Part shown: positions 9,137 through 18,191 of the stretch, piece after piece
How positions within the stretch are numbered: position 1 is the stretch's first letter
How the letters are laid out: every line of letters starts with the position of its first letter
Source: CBDUMN01 sp965368335
Lineage (GTDB): Bacteria > Pseudomonadota > Alphaproteobacteria > Rhodospirillales > JAPHRK01
Length of the DNA stretch: 55,608 bases
Assembly: GCA_965368335.1 (NCBI GenBank)
Contig: CBDUMN010000008.1
Span: 1-55,608 of the forward strand
Direction of reading: 5' to 3'
Program-made: the position numbers and the translations under genes
Notes under the pieces: model-generated
The model's input: only the letters and a program-made list of their open reading frames with translations
The model's database searches: none
Told to the model about the DNA's origin: nothing

Positions 9137-9523
9137 ATGGCTGTCGATAAAAACATGAAGGTCTTAATCGTTGACGATTACAAGACCATGCTTCGGATCT
9201 TGCGCAACCTGTTGCGCCAGTTAGGCTTCATGGATGTCGAAGAGGCCACCGACGGCTCCATGGCGCTGCAAAAAGTTCAGCAGCATGATTTCGGTCTGAT
9301 TATTTCCGATTGGAACATGGAGCCGATGACCGGCCTTCAGTTGCTTCGCGAAGTGCGGGCTGATGCCAAACTCAAGCACATCCCTTTCATCATGGTCACG
9401 GCGGAAAGTAAGTCCGAGAATGTGATTGCGGCGAAAGAAGCCGGTGTGTCCAACTATATTGTGAAGCCGTTTAACGCTGAAACCCTTAAGTCCAAGATGG
9501 TGAGTGTCCTCGGCGACTTCTAG
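9137..9523 (+). CDS. cheY: Chemotaxis response regulator CheY
   Basis: A 128-residue single receiver domain. The acidic pair D13/D14, phospho-acceptor D58 (ISDWNM), switch T88 and K110 are all present at positions matching E. coli CheY plus one. Phospho-CheY would bind FliM to change rotation. It is followed by cheZ, and both sit inside the motor operon. A separate promoter may lie in the 103-bp gap upstream, which holds the imperfect inverted repeat ATTCCC...GGGAAT around an AT-rich core. Confidence 0.95.
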   Translation: MAVDKNMKVLIVDDYKTMLRILRNLLRQLGFMDVEEATDGSMALQKVQQHDFGLIISDWNMEPMTGLQLLREVRADAKLKHIPFIMVTAESKSENVIAAKEAGVSNYIVKPFNAETLKSKMVSVLGDF

Positions 9524-9583
9524 GAAGCGGCCGAGAGTGGGGTCGATGTTACGCGATCTGCTCTAGGCGGAGGGAAATGGGGA

Positions 9584-10240
9584 ATGGCCTCTGGTGCGAG
9601 CGCTGCCGATTTAGATAAAAGGTTGGAAGAAATTCGCCAAACGCATGGCGACACCATTCCTTTTGATAAATTCGCCAATCTAGTCACCCGTTTTCTCGAG
9701 CATTTGACCGGTGAAGAAGAAGAGCCCGATTCGGCCATGTTGACCGAGCTTCGGGCTCTCGCCACGTTTATCGATCAGTCGCGTCATGAAATCGCCTCCA
9801 TTCAAGCCGAAGAAGTCAGCGGGTCGATCATTCCCGGGGCAACGGACGAACTGGACGCCATTGTTGCGGCGACGGCCGATGCGACCGACCGGATCATGGA
9901 TGGCACGGAGGCTATCGAAGCGGTCGCCCAGGAGATGGGCGGCGAGGCTGAAGAAAAAATCATGCAAGCCACAACCGGGATTTACGAGGCTTGCACTTTC
10001 CAAGACATCACCGGTCAGCGAATTACGAAGGTGGTTTCGGCGCTGAAAGCCATTGAAGAAAAAATCGACGCCCTGGTGGATAAGTTTGGCGGATTGGAAA
10101 ACACGGGAGAAAAACAGGGGAAAGCTGACGATAAGACAGGCGGGGCTATATCCGACGAGGATTTACTTAACGGCCCTCAAATGCCTGAAAAGGCATCCAA
10201 GCAAGATGAAATCGATGCGCTTCTCGCCAGCTTGGACTAG
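9584..10240 (+). CDS. cheZ: CheY-P phosphatase CheZ
   Basis: A 218-residue helical protein that dephosphorylates CheY. The catalytic segment TFQDITGQRI is present, with D141 and Q145 matching the D143/Q147 pair of E. coli CheZ. The C-terminus ends in QDEIDALLASLD, a CheY-docking peptide of the kind CheZ uses, and it resembles the FliM peptide QDEIDSLL in this same operon. The start at 9584 is preceded by GGAGGGAAATGGGG. It directly follows cheY. Confidence 0.93.
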   Translation: MASGASAADLDKRLEEIRQTHGDTIPFDKFANLVTRFLEHLTGEEEEPDSAMLTELRALATFIDQSRHEIASIQAEEVSGSIIPGATDELDAIVAATADATDRIMDGTEAIEAVAQEMGGEAEEKIMQATTGIYEACTFQDITGQRITKVVSALKAIEEKIDALVDKFGGLENTGEKQGKADDKTGGAISDEDLLNGPQMPEKASKQDEIDALLASLD

Positions 10241-10246
10241 TCCGAT

Positions 10247-11077
10247 ATGGACCAAAATGACCTTCAGTTCGATGAGACCGTAGGACGGCCGGAGGGGGCC
10301 GATACCTATACGATTTTTCTCGGCCTCTATCTTCTCATTCTGGCGTTTTTCATTATCCTGGTCAGCATCTCTTCCCAAGAGGAAATCAAGGCCAAAGCGG
10401 TACAGGACAGCCTGACCAGCACGTTTGCCAACCTGATGACCTCATCGAGCATGACTACTTTTACAGGTCAGACAGGGGAGATTGTCGCTGGGCAGCAGTT
10501 TCAGGAACGTATCGAGGGGCTGTTTGCCTCGGCGGTTCAAATCGCCAAGGTTAAAATCGTTCAGCCTGGACGACAGATGCGGGTCATCATGCCGTCCGAC
10601 AGTCTTTTCTTTCCTGAAAAATTTGAAATTCGTCCGGCCCAGTTCCAATTGCTCGACCGTATGGTCGCGTCATTGAGCGGCGCACCGCCGGGCTGGCGTT
10701 ACGAGATGGAGTTCGTTATCGGTTCGCAGTACGCTATCGGTCAGAGTTTGCCCATTGGTGAAACGCTCGAAATTCAGCGTGGCGGCGCTTTCGCCCGTGA
10801 GATGCGAGCCCGCGGCGCACCGCCCAATAGCATGTCGATCGGACTTGAGCCTGGGAATCCGGCTGAGATTACCCTTTGGTTTTTCATGCGCGGTGAAGAT
10901 GAAGAGCCCGAGCTGATTGAGACGCAACGCCGTGAGAGGCCACCGGAAACCCCAGAGTTTTTGCCGCCGAGCACACCCTCGACGGCGCCTAATGAAGCTC
11001 TTATTCCACCCGCTCCGTCGGAGGAAGCCCCTAAGGCTACTCTGCCGATTCCTCTTCTCAAACCGGACGATCGGTAA
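10247..11077 (+). CDS. MotB-like stator paralogue lacking the proton-binding Asp
   Basis: A 276-residue protein with a single N-terminal membrane segment (about 22-42) and a periplasmic domain that only distantly resembles OmpA/MotB. Aligned without gaps to the membrane segment of the next gene product, its IFLGLYLLILAFF matches TFTDLVSLMLTFF, but Gly26 replaces the essential Asp. It should therefore not conduct ions itself. The C-terminal 60 residues are Pro-rich. It lies 6 bp after cheZ and 9 bp before motB. Likely a structural or regulatory stator partner; the exact role is unknown. Confidence 0.7.
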   Translation: MDQNDLQFDETVGRPEGADTYTIFLGLYLLILAFFIILVSISSQEEIKAKAVQDSLTSTFANLMTSSSMTTFTGQTGEIVAGQQFQERIEGLFASAVQIAKVKIVQPGRQMRVIMPSDSLFFPEKFEIRPAQFQLLDRMVASLSGAPPGWRYEMEFVIGSQYAIGQSLPIGETLEIQRGGAFAREMRARGAPPNSMSIGLEPGNPAEITLWFFMRGEDEEPELIETQRRERPPETPEFLPPSTPSTAPNEALIPPAPSEEAPKATLPIPLLKPDDR

Positions 11078-11086
11078 GGAGGGGGA

Positions 11087-11824
11087 ATGTATAGCGATAT
11101 CGAAAAAGACGTTATGTCGGAATTTGCCGCCGATCAACAGGACGGCGCTCGTAAAAAAGCCTGGTTGGTGACCTTTACCGACTTGGTTTCTCTTATGCTG
11201 ACCTTTTTCGTTTTGCTGTTTTCCATGTCTTCGGTTCAGGTGGATCGATGGGAGGAAATGATCGATACGCTGTCCAGGACGCTTAACCCCAATAAGGAGG
11301 AAGCGGTTTCGGCTCCCACGGCGCAGTACAATATCTCGACCGTTTTCCGCCGCCGGGCGATCAATCTCGATTATTTGGAGGCGGTGCTGGCGGATAAGAT
11401 GTTTGCCGACGATATCCTTCAACAGGCGCGCTTATTCTTGGGCGAAGACCGCTTGATCATTTCTCTGCCCGGCGATCTGTTTTTTCAACCCGGCAATGCG
11501 ATTCTTTCGGAAAAAGCCAAGCAAGCTCTGTTCGTGTTGGGGGGAATATTGCGGAACGTCAATAATCAGGTTGGCGTCAATGGCCACACGGACCCCAAAC
11601 CGGTCTCCGGCGGTAAATACACCTCCAATTGGGAGCTCTCTTTGGGCCGCGCTATCGCCGTGGCCAATTCGCTCAAGCGATCTGGATATACGGACGATAT
11701 TATTGCATATGGCTATAGCGATTCTCGCTACCTCTCACTTCCTGCGGGATTGACGGAGGAGCGGCGTGATAAGCTGGCCCGACGAGTCGATATCGTCGTC
11801 ATGGCGACAGGGGTTAAGTCATGA
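11087..11824 (+). CDS. motB: Flagellar motor stator protein MotB
   Basis: A 245-residue protein with the canonical N-terminal membrane helix (WLVTFTDLVSLMLTFFVLL). The ion-binding Asp is residue 32, the same number as in E. coli MotB. The C-terminal OmpA-like peptidoglycan-binding domain has VNGHTDPKPV, NWELSLGRA and RRVDIVV. MotA is not encoded nearby. Its stop overlaps the start of the following gene (ATGA), so the two are translationally coupled. Confidence 0.93.
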   Translation: MYSDIEKDVMSEFAADQQDGARKKAWLVTFTDLVSLMLTFFVLLFSMSSVQVDRWEEMIDTLSRTLNPNKEEAVSAPTAQYNISTVFRRRAINLDYLEAVLADKMFADDILQQARLFLGEDRLIISLPGDLFFQPGNAILSEKAKQALFVLGGILRNVNNQVGVNGHTDPKPVSGGKYTSNWELSLGRAIAVANSLKRSGYTDDIIAYGYSDSRYLSLPAGLTEERRDKLARRVDIVVMATGVKS

Positions 11825-14800
11825 TGCGCCGCTTCCCGTTCGTCTTGCTCGTTCTCTTTTCTTGTGCCCTCTGGGCCTCTCCGGGGCTGGCTGATCGGGT
11901 GCCGGTCAGCGGTACCGATCATGGCGATTATGGGCGGTTTGAATTCAGTTGGCCCGGCGCGGTGGGGTATAGCGCCGTCCTTCAAGGGGATCGCGTGATC
12001 GTTACCTTTGACCGGCCTATTGAGACAGATTTCTCCCAAGCTCTTGGGGCCTTGCGTAAGTATGCAAGAAATGCCGTCGTCAATCCTGACGGTCGTAGCA
12101 TCACGATCCTTCTAACGGCTGCCTGGGGGCTTGATTATTTTGACATGGGACGTGCGGTAATCGTTGATCTGCTAGACGAAGGGAACGCCACTCCCTTCGC
12201 CGCAGCCGAACCCGCTCCGACACAACAATCGAGAGCTGCCGCGCCTTTGCCGCAGACAACGCCGCAGCGCCCCTTCCTTGGTGTGCGGTTTGGCGAGCAC
12301 CCGTCCTATAGCCGCATGGTTTTCGATTGGCCCTTGGCCACGGGCTATGAGGTGGTTGCGGAAGATGAAGCCGCAACGCTTCTTTTCAACCGTAACGCCG
12401 AGATTGACCTGTCGGCTCTCCGGTCCAGTCTGCCGAAAAACATTCGTTCAGTCGAAGCTTTCTCAGAGGCGGGTGGCCTAACAGTGGTTTTGGGCATCCC
12501 GAAAGGGAGCGAGCTCAAACATTTCTTAAGCGGTCCAAAGGTGGTGGTTGATGTGGCCAATCCGGCATCGCAAGCGCCGTCTCAAGCCGCGACTGCGCCG
12601 GAATCTGCCCCGGCTTCCCCTGCGAAGACCGATCAGTCGGCGCCACCGCAGCCAGCCAAGGTCGCTAAAGTGCAAACGGCAAAACCAGAGATGTCGCCAG
12701 TTTCTGCGGACGCGCCAGCGCCAAAGGCCAACAAGCCGGTTTCTCTCGTTCCGCCGACAGAGCAAAAAATGGCAGGATTGCCCTCGGCCAAGCCGCCTAC
12801 CCTAACGGCAGGGCTGCCGCCGGGGGTAATTCCCAGCTCGGCTCGTCCGAATAAAGCGCCGATAGCTCCCGCCGCGATCCCTACGCCCACGCCGACGGCC
12901 AAGCCGCCTGCACGGCCACAAGGTATGAGCCCCTCCATGGAGTCTGCGCAGGTTGCGCCAAAAGATGCGCTTTTCTCCATCCAATTCAATTGGGATGAAC
13001 CGGTTGGGGCGGCCATATTCCGACGCGGCGATTCGCTTTGGGCGGTATTTGATAAAAAACGGGCCCAGGACTTGGAGGCAGTGCGGCAGGCGGCGGGCGA
13101 TCAAATTCCCGTTGTCGAACAATTGGAATCGCTGAGCGCCACTCTCATCCGCATGGAGACGGCCCCCGGATTGAACCCCAGTTTGCGGCGCAATGGGCTT
13201 ACCTGGATTCTTGATTTCAAACAGCAAAATCTTGAGCCCCGAAAAGCCATAGAGGCGGTGGGTGAAACCGTCGGTGAAGTGGGTCGTCGCCTCTTCATTC
13301 CCATCCAACAAGCGGGGAAAGCGGTTCCCCTGCGCGATCCCAAGGCTGGAGATAATCTGGTTGTCGTTCCGATAATTCCGTTGGGGCATGGCGTTGGTTT
13401 GGAGCGGGAATACGCCGAATTTTTCCTGTTGCCGACCGGGCAGGGTGTCGTGATGCGACCCAAGGTCGATAACATCCGGGTTCGGCCTTTCCCTCAAGGG
13501 GTGGAGTTGACCAGCGATACGGGCTTGAAGGTCACCCCCGCCGGAAAGAAAGAAGGAGCGGCCAGCACCATGGTGGCCGCGGGGCTGGTTAAACGCATTT
13601 TTGAGCCGGATACATGGTTGTTGGGAGATCGGAAAAAGTTCCAGCAGTTTAAGCAGGAAATTCAATATGAGATTGCGACGACCAAAGCGGTCAAACGCCG
13701 TGCCGCCCGCATGAAGCTCGCCAAATTCTATATCGCACAGAAAATGGGCCACGAGGCAGAAGCGGTGCTCAATATGATCGCTGCCGAGGATGAGGCCATG
13801 CAGTCTCGCCCCGAATTTCGCGCCATGCGCGGTGCTGCACGTTTCTTGAAGTCGCGGTTTAAGGAGGCCATCGAAGATCTTTCTCACGGATCGCTTGAGG
13901 GCATACATGAAGCCGAGTTCTGGAAAGCGGCTGCTCAGGCATCCCTGGGACAGATCAAGGTTGCTGCGGAAGAAATGCGGCGGACCGGGACGGTGCTGCG
14001 CAAATATCCGCGCAATCTGAAATTCCCTCTCGGTGCTCTGGCGGCGGAAACGGCGATTACCGTCGGCGATGTAGAGCAGGCCCAACATTTCATCGATATG
14101 CTGGCGCTGGACGATCCTTCGCCTCAGGAAGAGGGGCAACTGGCTTATTTGGAAGGCCGGATCGCCGAGTTGAGCGGCGACTTCGACAAGGCGGTAGAAC
14201 GTTGGGAGGCCGCTACGGAAGGAGCTCACCGACCGTCGCGCGCCAAGGCGTCTTATGCGCGCGCCGAGCTGTTGCGGCGGACCGAGGAGTTTACCGCGGA
14301 AGACGCCATCGAAGCGCTTGAGAAGCTGCGGTTCTCTTGGCGGGGCGACAACTTCGAGTTTACCCTATTACGCAAACTAGGCGGTCTTTACTTCCAGAAG
14401 GATGATTTCCGTAACGGGTTGCAGACGCTTCGTCAGGCGGCCACATATTTCCGCAATCACCCTCAGGCTCCTATGGTAACCCAGGAAATGGCGCGAGCCT
14501 TCCGGCACCTTTATCTTGAAGGGGGCGGCGACACTTTGTCTCCGGTGACTGCCATCGCTCTGTTTGATGAGTTTAAGGAATTGACACCTGCCGGGGATAC
14601 GGGCGATCTGATGATCCGCCGTTTGGCTGATCGGCTGATCGGCGTTGATTTGCTGGACAGAGCCGCCAAGCTATTGGAAAATCAGGTTCATTTTCGTCTT
14701 AAGGGTGAAGAGAGAGCCAAGGTTGGAGCTAAACTTGCGCTCATTTATATGCAGAATCGCAAGTTGGAGCAGGCGCTTAAATCCCTCGATCAAACGGTGG

Positions 14801-15306
14801 TAGCCGGTATTCCTGAAGAGTTGGTCGCCCTGCGTAGGCATTTGAGGGCGCGCGCGCTAATGGAGTTGGGGCGAACGGAGCAGGTTATCCTGACGTTGGA
14901 AAAAGACGAGAGCATGGAAGCCGATATTATCCGTTCCGAGCTTTACTGGCGTAAGCGCGACTGGCCTAAGGCTGCGCAGTCGCTTCGCCGGGTTGTGCGT
15001 GGCGTCAACGCCCGGCCCAATGAGACGTTGGACAACAAGCAGGCTAAATACGTGATGAACCTAGCCGTAGCCTTGACGTTGGGGGCCAACGAGCGCGGCA
15101 TCAACCGGCTGCGGAGCAGCTATGGCGAGGCCATGGCGACGAGCCCCTACGGCGATGCTTTCCGTCTGATCACCAGCTCCGGTGGACGTGGATTGATCGA
15201 CTACCGAACGATATCGCAAAAAGTCCGTGAAGTTGAAAGTTTCCAGGCCTTTATGTCGGCCTATAAGGAGCGCCTCAAAGCGGCTGAAGAAGGCTCGTCG
15301 GGTTAG
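11821..15306 (+). CDS. Large periplasmic AMIN-like/TPR protein of the flagellar operon
   Basis: A 1161-residue protein with a signal peptide (1 to about 24). Three AMIN-like beta segments follow, at about 35-120, 145-235 and 385-475, each with a F-x-W-P/W-D-E-P signature (RFEFSWP, RMVFDWP, SIQFNWDEP). A Pro/Ala-rich linker lies at about 245-375. A long helical C-terminal half (about 610-1150) looks like tetratricopeptide repeats. AMIN domains usually bind peptidoglycan or localise proteins in the envelope. Coupling to motB suggests a periplasmic scaffold around the motor. No precise function can be assigned. Confidence 0.8.
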   Translation: MMRRFPFVLLVLFSCALWASPGLADRVPVSGTDHGDYGRFEFSWPGAVGYSAVLQGDRVIVTFDRPIETDFSQALGALRKYARNAVVNPDGRSITILLTAAWGLDYFDMGRAVIVDLLDEGNATPFAAAEPAPTQQSRAAAPLPQTTPQRPFLGVRFGEHPSYSRMVFDWPLATGYEVVAEDEAATLLFNRNAEIDLSALRSSLPKNIRSVEAFSEAGGLTVVLGIPKGSELKHFLSGPKVVVDVANPASQAPSQAATAPESAPASPAKTDQSAPPQPAKVAKVQTAKPEMSPVSADAPAPKANKPVSLVPPTEQKMAGLPSAKPPTLTAGLPPGVIPSSARPNKAPIAPAAIPTPTPTAKPPARPQGMSPSMESAQVAPKDALFSIQFNWDEPVGAAIFRRGDSLWAVFDKKRAQDLEAVRQAAGDQIPVVEQLESLSATLIRMETAPGLNPSLRRNGLTWILDFKQQNLEPRKAIEAVGETVGEVGRRLFIPIQQAGKAVPLRDPKAGDNLVVVPIIPLGHGVGLEREYAEFFLLPTGQGVVMRPKVDNIRVRPFPQGVELTSDTGLKVTPAGKKEGAASTMVAAGLVKRIFEPDTWLLGDRKKFQQFKQEIQYEIATTKAVKRRAARMKLAKFYIAQKMGHEAEAVLNMIAAEDEAMQSRPEFRAMRGAARFLKSRFKEAIEDLSHGSLEGIHEAEFWKAAAQASLGQIKVAAEEMRRTGTVLRKYPRNLKFPLGALAAETAITVGDVEQAQHFIDMLALDDPSPQEEGQLAYLEGRIAELSGDFDKAVERWEAATEGAHRPSRAKASYARAELLRRTEEFTAEDAIEALEKLRFSWRGDNFEFTLLRKLGGLYFQKDDFRNGLQTLRQAATYFRNHPQAPMVTQEMARAFRHLYLEGGGDTLSPVTAIALFDEFKELTPAGDTGDLMIRRLADRLIGVDLLDRAAKLLENQVHFRLKGEERAKVGAKLALIYMQNRKLEQALKSLDQTVVAGIPEELVALRRHLRARALMELGRTEQVILTLEKDESMEADIIRSELYWRKRDWPKAAQSLRRVVRGVNARPNETLDNKQAKYVMNLAVALTLGANERGINRLRSSYGEAMATSPYGDAFRLITSSGGRGLIDYRTISQKVREVESFQAFMSAYKERLKAAEEGSSG

Positions 15307-15442
15307 AAATTCTGGAAGGTGTCACTTTGTCGTCATATAAACTTCATGTATGGGCGTCGAATCCACTTGCATTCCGCTGCGGAATAAACGAAAAAGCCGC
15401 CTTCTGTCCGCCTTGGGGACATCTACTGGTTTGGAGGGAGTG

Positions 15443-15946
15443 ATGGCGAAAAACGCCTCTCTTGCCGAATTGGGGATGGACTTCGGGGGTCCTCTTGAGG
15501 AAACCCACGACATCGCCAACGAAAATAACAACGATCACATCTATCCGGTGATCGACAATGACAAAGACTACTTTGTCGTTCGCGACGGTGTGAAGTTTGC
15601 CGGTACCCATTTGATCATCGATTTATGGGATGCGGAGAACCTCGACAATCTGCAGATTACTGAGCGGGCTTTAACCCGAGCAGCCGAAGATGCCGGAGCG
15701 ACAATTCTGCATACCCACCTGCACCATTTCACGCCCAACGGAGGCATCTCCGGCGTGGTCGTGTTGGCCGAGTCCCATATCAGTATCCATACATGGCCTG
15801 AACGGGGCTATGCGGCGCTTGATATCTTCATGTGCGGTGATTGCGATCCTCATAAGGGGATTCAGTCGTTGAAGGATAACTTCCTTCCCGACCGGGTTGG
15901 GGTTAACGAAATCCGTCGCGGTATCGTTGAGGATGACGTTTCATGA
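15443..15946 (+). CDS. speD: S-adenosylmethionine decarboxylase proenzyme
   Basis: A 167-residue pyruvoyl enzyme making decarboxylated SAM, the aminopropyl donor for spermidine. Self-cleavage is expected between E110 and S111 (AESHISIHTWPE), with H116 and C131 nearby as in bacterial SpeD. The start at 15443 is chosen over an upstream in-frame ATG at 15350 because GGAGGGAG precedes it by five bases and homology begins after it. It overlaps speE by four bases (ATGA). The 136-bp gap upstream contains a perfect 7+1+7 palindrome (15371-15385) of unknown role. Confidence 0.93.
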   Translation: MAKNASLAELGMDFGGPLEETHDIANENNNDHIYPVIDNDKDYFVVRDGVKFAGTHLIIDLWDAENLDNLQITERALTRAAEDAGATILHTHLHHFTPNGGISGVVVLAESHISIHTWPERGYAALDIFMCGDCDPHKGIQSLKDNFLPDRVGVNEIRRGIVEDDVS

Positions 15947-16812
15947 GCCATGGGGCCATGTGGTTTGAAGAGTCCCTCTATGCCGAGGATGACGCAAAAG
16001 GATACGCCCAACAGTTCCGCGTAACCCGTGAAGTCTACCGGGAGAAAACGGAATTTCAGGATCTGGTGATTTTTGACAACCCGGCCTTTGGACGTGTTCT
16101 GGCATTGGATGGCGTCATTCAGACGACCGAGAAAGATGAGCATTTTTACCACGAAATGATGGCCCATGTGGCCATCGTCGCCCATGGCGCAGCCAAGAAC
16201 GTCTTGATCATTGGCGGTGGCGATGGCGGCGTTTTGCGAGAAGCGCTCAAGCACAAGAATATCACCCCGACGATGGTCGAACTCGACCGTAGCGTGGTCG
16301 ATATGTGCAAAAAGTACATGCCCTCCTTAAGCGATGGCGCTTTCGACGATCCGAGAACCGAGTTGATCATTACCGACGGCATCAAGTTTATGGCCGAGAC
16401 GGATCGGAAGTTTGACATCATTATGGTCGATTCAACCGACCCTATCGGGCCGGGTGAAGTGCTGTTTACCGAGTCGTTTTATCGGGATTGCCATCGGTGT
16501 CTGACCGATGGCGGTATTCTGGTCAATCAAAACGGCGTACCGAGTTTTCAGCCTGAAGAAGTGACGACGACCTATCGACGCTTAAGTCCGATTTTTAAGG
16601 ATGCCCGGTTCATCGTGGTCCCGGTTCCCACTTATGTTGGCGGTTTCATGACTTTGGGGTGGGCGTCCGATAATGCTGAGCTTAAGGATCGGGACGGCGA
16701 GGTGATCGCCAAGCGGGTAAAAGAGGCCGGTTTGGGGTGTCGCTATTATAATGCCGATATCCATAAGGCCTGTTTCGCCCTGCCGGAATATATCAGCAAG
16801 TTGATGGTCTAG
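15943..16812 (+). CDS. speE: Spermidine synthase
   Basis: A 289-residue aminopropyltransferase. It transfers the aminopropyl group of decarboxylated SAM to putrescine. The SAM-binding GGGDGG lies at 91-96, the catalytic VDSTDPIGP segment begins at 162, and the substrate motif HFYHEM is at 67-72. Translation is coupled to speD. The speDE pair is placed between two flagellar blocks. It runs convergently toward fliP. Confidence 0.96.
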   Translation: MSHGAMWFEESLYAEDDAKGYAQQFRVTREVYREKTEFQDLVIFDNPAFGRVLALDGVIQTTEKDEHFYHEMMAHVAIVAHGAAKNVLIIGGGDGGVLREALKHKNITPTMVELDRSVVDMCKKYMPSLSDGAFDDPRTELIITDGIKFMAETDRKFDIIMVDSTDPIGPGEVLFTESFYRDCHRCLTDGGILVNQNGVPSFQPEEVTTTYRRLSPIFKDARFIVVPVPTYVGGFMTLGWASDNAELKDRDGEVIAKRVKEAGLGCRYYNADIHKACFALPEYISKLMV

Positions 16813-16825
16813 ACCCTGACCTAAC

Positions 16826-16851
16826 AAAAGGAGCCCGGAGGCCCGGACTCC
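16826..16851 (-). terminator. Candidate terminator for the leftward flhX-fliO-fliP operon
   Basis: An 8-bp stem with one internal mismatch and a 4-base loop (16830-16851). On the minus strand it is followed by TTTTGTT. It lies about 240 bp beyond the fliP stop and directly after speE, so it may also slow rightward transcription, although the plus side has no T run. Confidence 0.5.
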
Positions 16852-17023
16852 CAGTCTAATAAGACGTTAAAGAAACTCCCTAAACGTTCTTACTGAACTA
16901 TTATTGACTCTTCTTTTTCCGTTATCAGAAGAGCGACAGCGGGAACTCCTAACAAAAGGGACGCCTTGCTATCGGCAATTCCACAACCACCTATTGTACT
17001 TGTAAAAAATGTAAATAGTAGCA

Positions 17024-17059
17024 CCATTCTCTCACCGCAGCCATGCGCAGAGAGAATGG
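17024..17059. repeat. Strong inverted repeat between convergent speE and fliP
   Basis: Perfect 10-bp arms CCATTCTCTC (17024-17033) and GAGAGAATGG (17050-17059), with a second inner 4-bp pairing (CGCA/TGCG). No T run follows directly on either side, so it is not a standard intrinsic terminator. It may protect 3' ends or act as a bidirectional pause. A direct repeat GGCCCTAG also flanks the fliP stop at about 17072-17079 and 17090-17097. Confidence 0.6.
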
Positions 17060-17093
17060 CTATTCGGAAAAGGCCCTAGAATGGGATATGGCC

Positions 17094-17846
17094 CTAGCTG
17101 GCGCCGAAGCTTTTAACCAGACTTCCTGCGACGAGGTGCCACCCGTCGACTAGAACGAAGAAAATGATCTTGAAAGGCAAGGCGACAATGATCGGTGGGA
17201 GCATCATCATGCCCATCGACATCAACACGGACGCTACGACCATATCGATAATCAGGAAGGGGACGAAGAGTAGGAAACCGATCTCGAAGGCGCGACGGAT
17301 TTCACTAATCATGAAGGCCGGGATCAAGGCTTTGAGGGGGACATCTTCAATAGTTTCGCCGATTTCAGCACCGCTGAGGTCCATGAAAAGGGCAAGGTCT
17401 TCCCGCCGCACATGCTTGGACATAAACTGGTGAAACGGCACGATAGCCCGTTCCATGGCCTCAACTTCTTCCAATTCACCATCCATTAAGGGCTGGATAC
17501 CTTGCTCGTAAGCAGCCTCGAATGTGGGGGTCATGACGAAAAGAGTGAGGAAAAGAGCAAGACCGACAATAACCTGCGTCGGCGGTGTCTGCTGGGTGCC
17601 CATGGCGGTTCTGATGAAACCCAAAACGATAACGATGCGAGTGAATGAGGTCACCATCATCAATAGGGAGGGCGCTAAGCTTAGGACCGTGGTCAGCGCG
17701 ATGATCTGGACGATACGGGTGGTCGCGGATGTCCCGTCGCCCAGATCCAAGGTAAAGGATTGAGCCAGGGCGGGCTGAAGTGCGAAAAGGCCGGTCAGAA
17801 AAGCCGCCGTTGCGGCGAACAGGAAAACATGGTGGCGGGTCTTCAT
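17094..17846 (-). CDS. fliP: Flagellar export gate protein FliP
   Basis: A 250-residue membrane protein forming the core of the type III export gate with FliQ and FliR. It has a cleavable signal (1-29, ending ALAQ) and FliP-typical stretches MMVTSFTRIVIVLGF and LLFVPFLIIDMVVAS. Length and order match the family. It overlaps fliO by four bases and is the last gene of the leftward operon. Confidence 0.97.
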   Translation of the reverse strand: MKTRHHVFLFAATAAFLTGLFALQPALAQSFTLDLGDGTSATTRIVQIIALTTVLSLAPSLLMMVTSFTRIVIVLGFIRTAMGTQQTPPTQVIVGLALFLTLFVMTPTFEAAYEQGIQPLMDGELEEVEAMERAIVPFHQFMSKHVRREDLALFMDLSGAEIGETIEDVPLKALIPAFMISEIRRAFEIGFLLFVPFLIIDMVVASVLMSMGMMMLPPIIVALPFKIIFFVLVDGWHLVAGSLVKSFGAS

Positions 17847-18172
17847 GGCCTCGGTTCCTTGTCACCTGATTTTTCGACCAATTGAGCAAAATCGTCGGTA
17901 GGTGTTTCTATCGGAATTCCGGTTTCGACAACGACCTCATTGTTGGCGCCTAACAAAATCAAGTGATCCTTGTCGTCCCGACGGATCAGCACCAACCGTT
18001 GTTTCGGACCGACCTGCAAAAATTCGAGAATTTTCAATCGACGGGGACCGCCTTTGCGCAAGGCTGATGTTGGAACAAAGCCGCTTTTGCGAATGATGGC
18101 GGTCAGCAAAATGATCAACCCGATTACGAAAATCAGGGCGAAAACGAACTGGAGATAGCTATCGAGTTCCAT
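17843..18172 (-). CDS. fliO: Flagellar biosynthesis protein FliO
   Basis: A 109-residue membrane protein that stabilises FliP during gate assembly. One membrane helix spans about 7-29, followed by a cytoplasmic FliO domain (LEFLQVGPKQRLVLIRRDD, then HLILLGANNEVVVE). The start at 18172 is chosen because homology begins there; the 88-codon in-frame extension upstream reads through the neighbouring gene in the wrong frame. Position before fliP confirms the call. Confidence 0.9.
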   Translation of the reverse strand: MELDSYLQFVFALIFVIGLIILLTAIIRKSGFVPTSALRKGGPRRLKILEFLQVGPKQRLVLIRRDDKDHLILLGANNEVVVETGIPIETPTDDFAQLVEKSGDKEPRP

Positions 18173-18191
18173 GGATAGTGGCCGCCTCCAG

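Noticed and set aside
12802..14229. 475-codon open frame on the minus strand inside the AMIN/TPR gene
   Set aside because: It lies wholly within the coupled, signal-peptide-bearing 1161-residue gene and its composition is that of an antisense shadow.
15350..15442. Longer SpeD starting at 15350
   Set aside because: The upstream part has no SpeD similarity, while the ATG at 15443 has a strong GGAGGGAG site.
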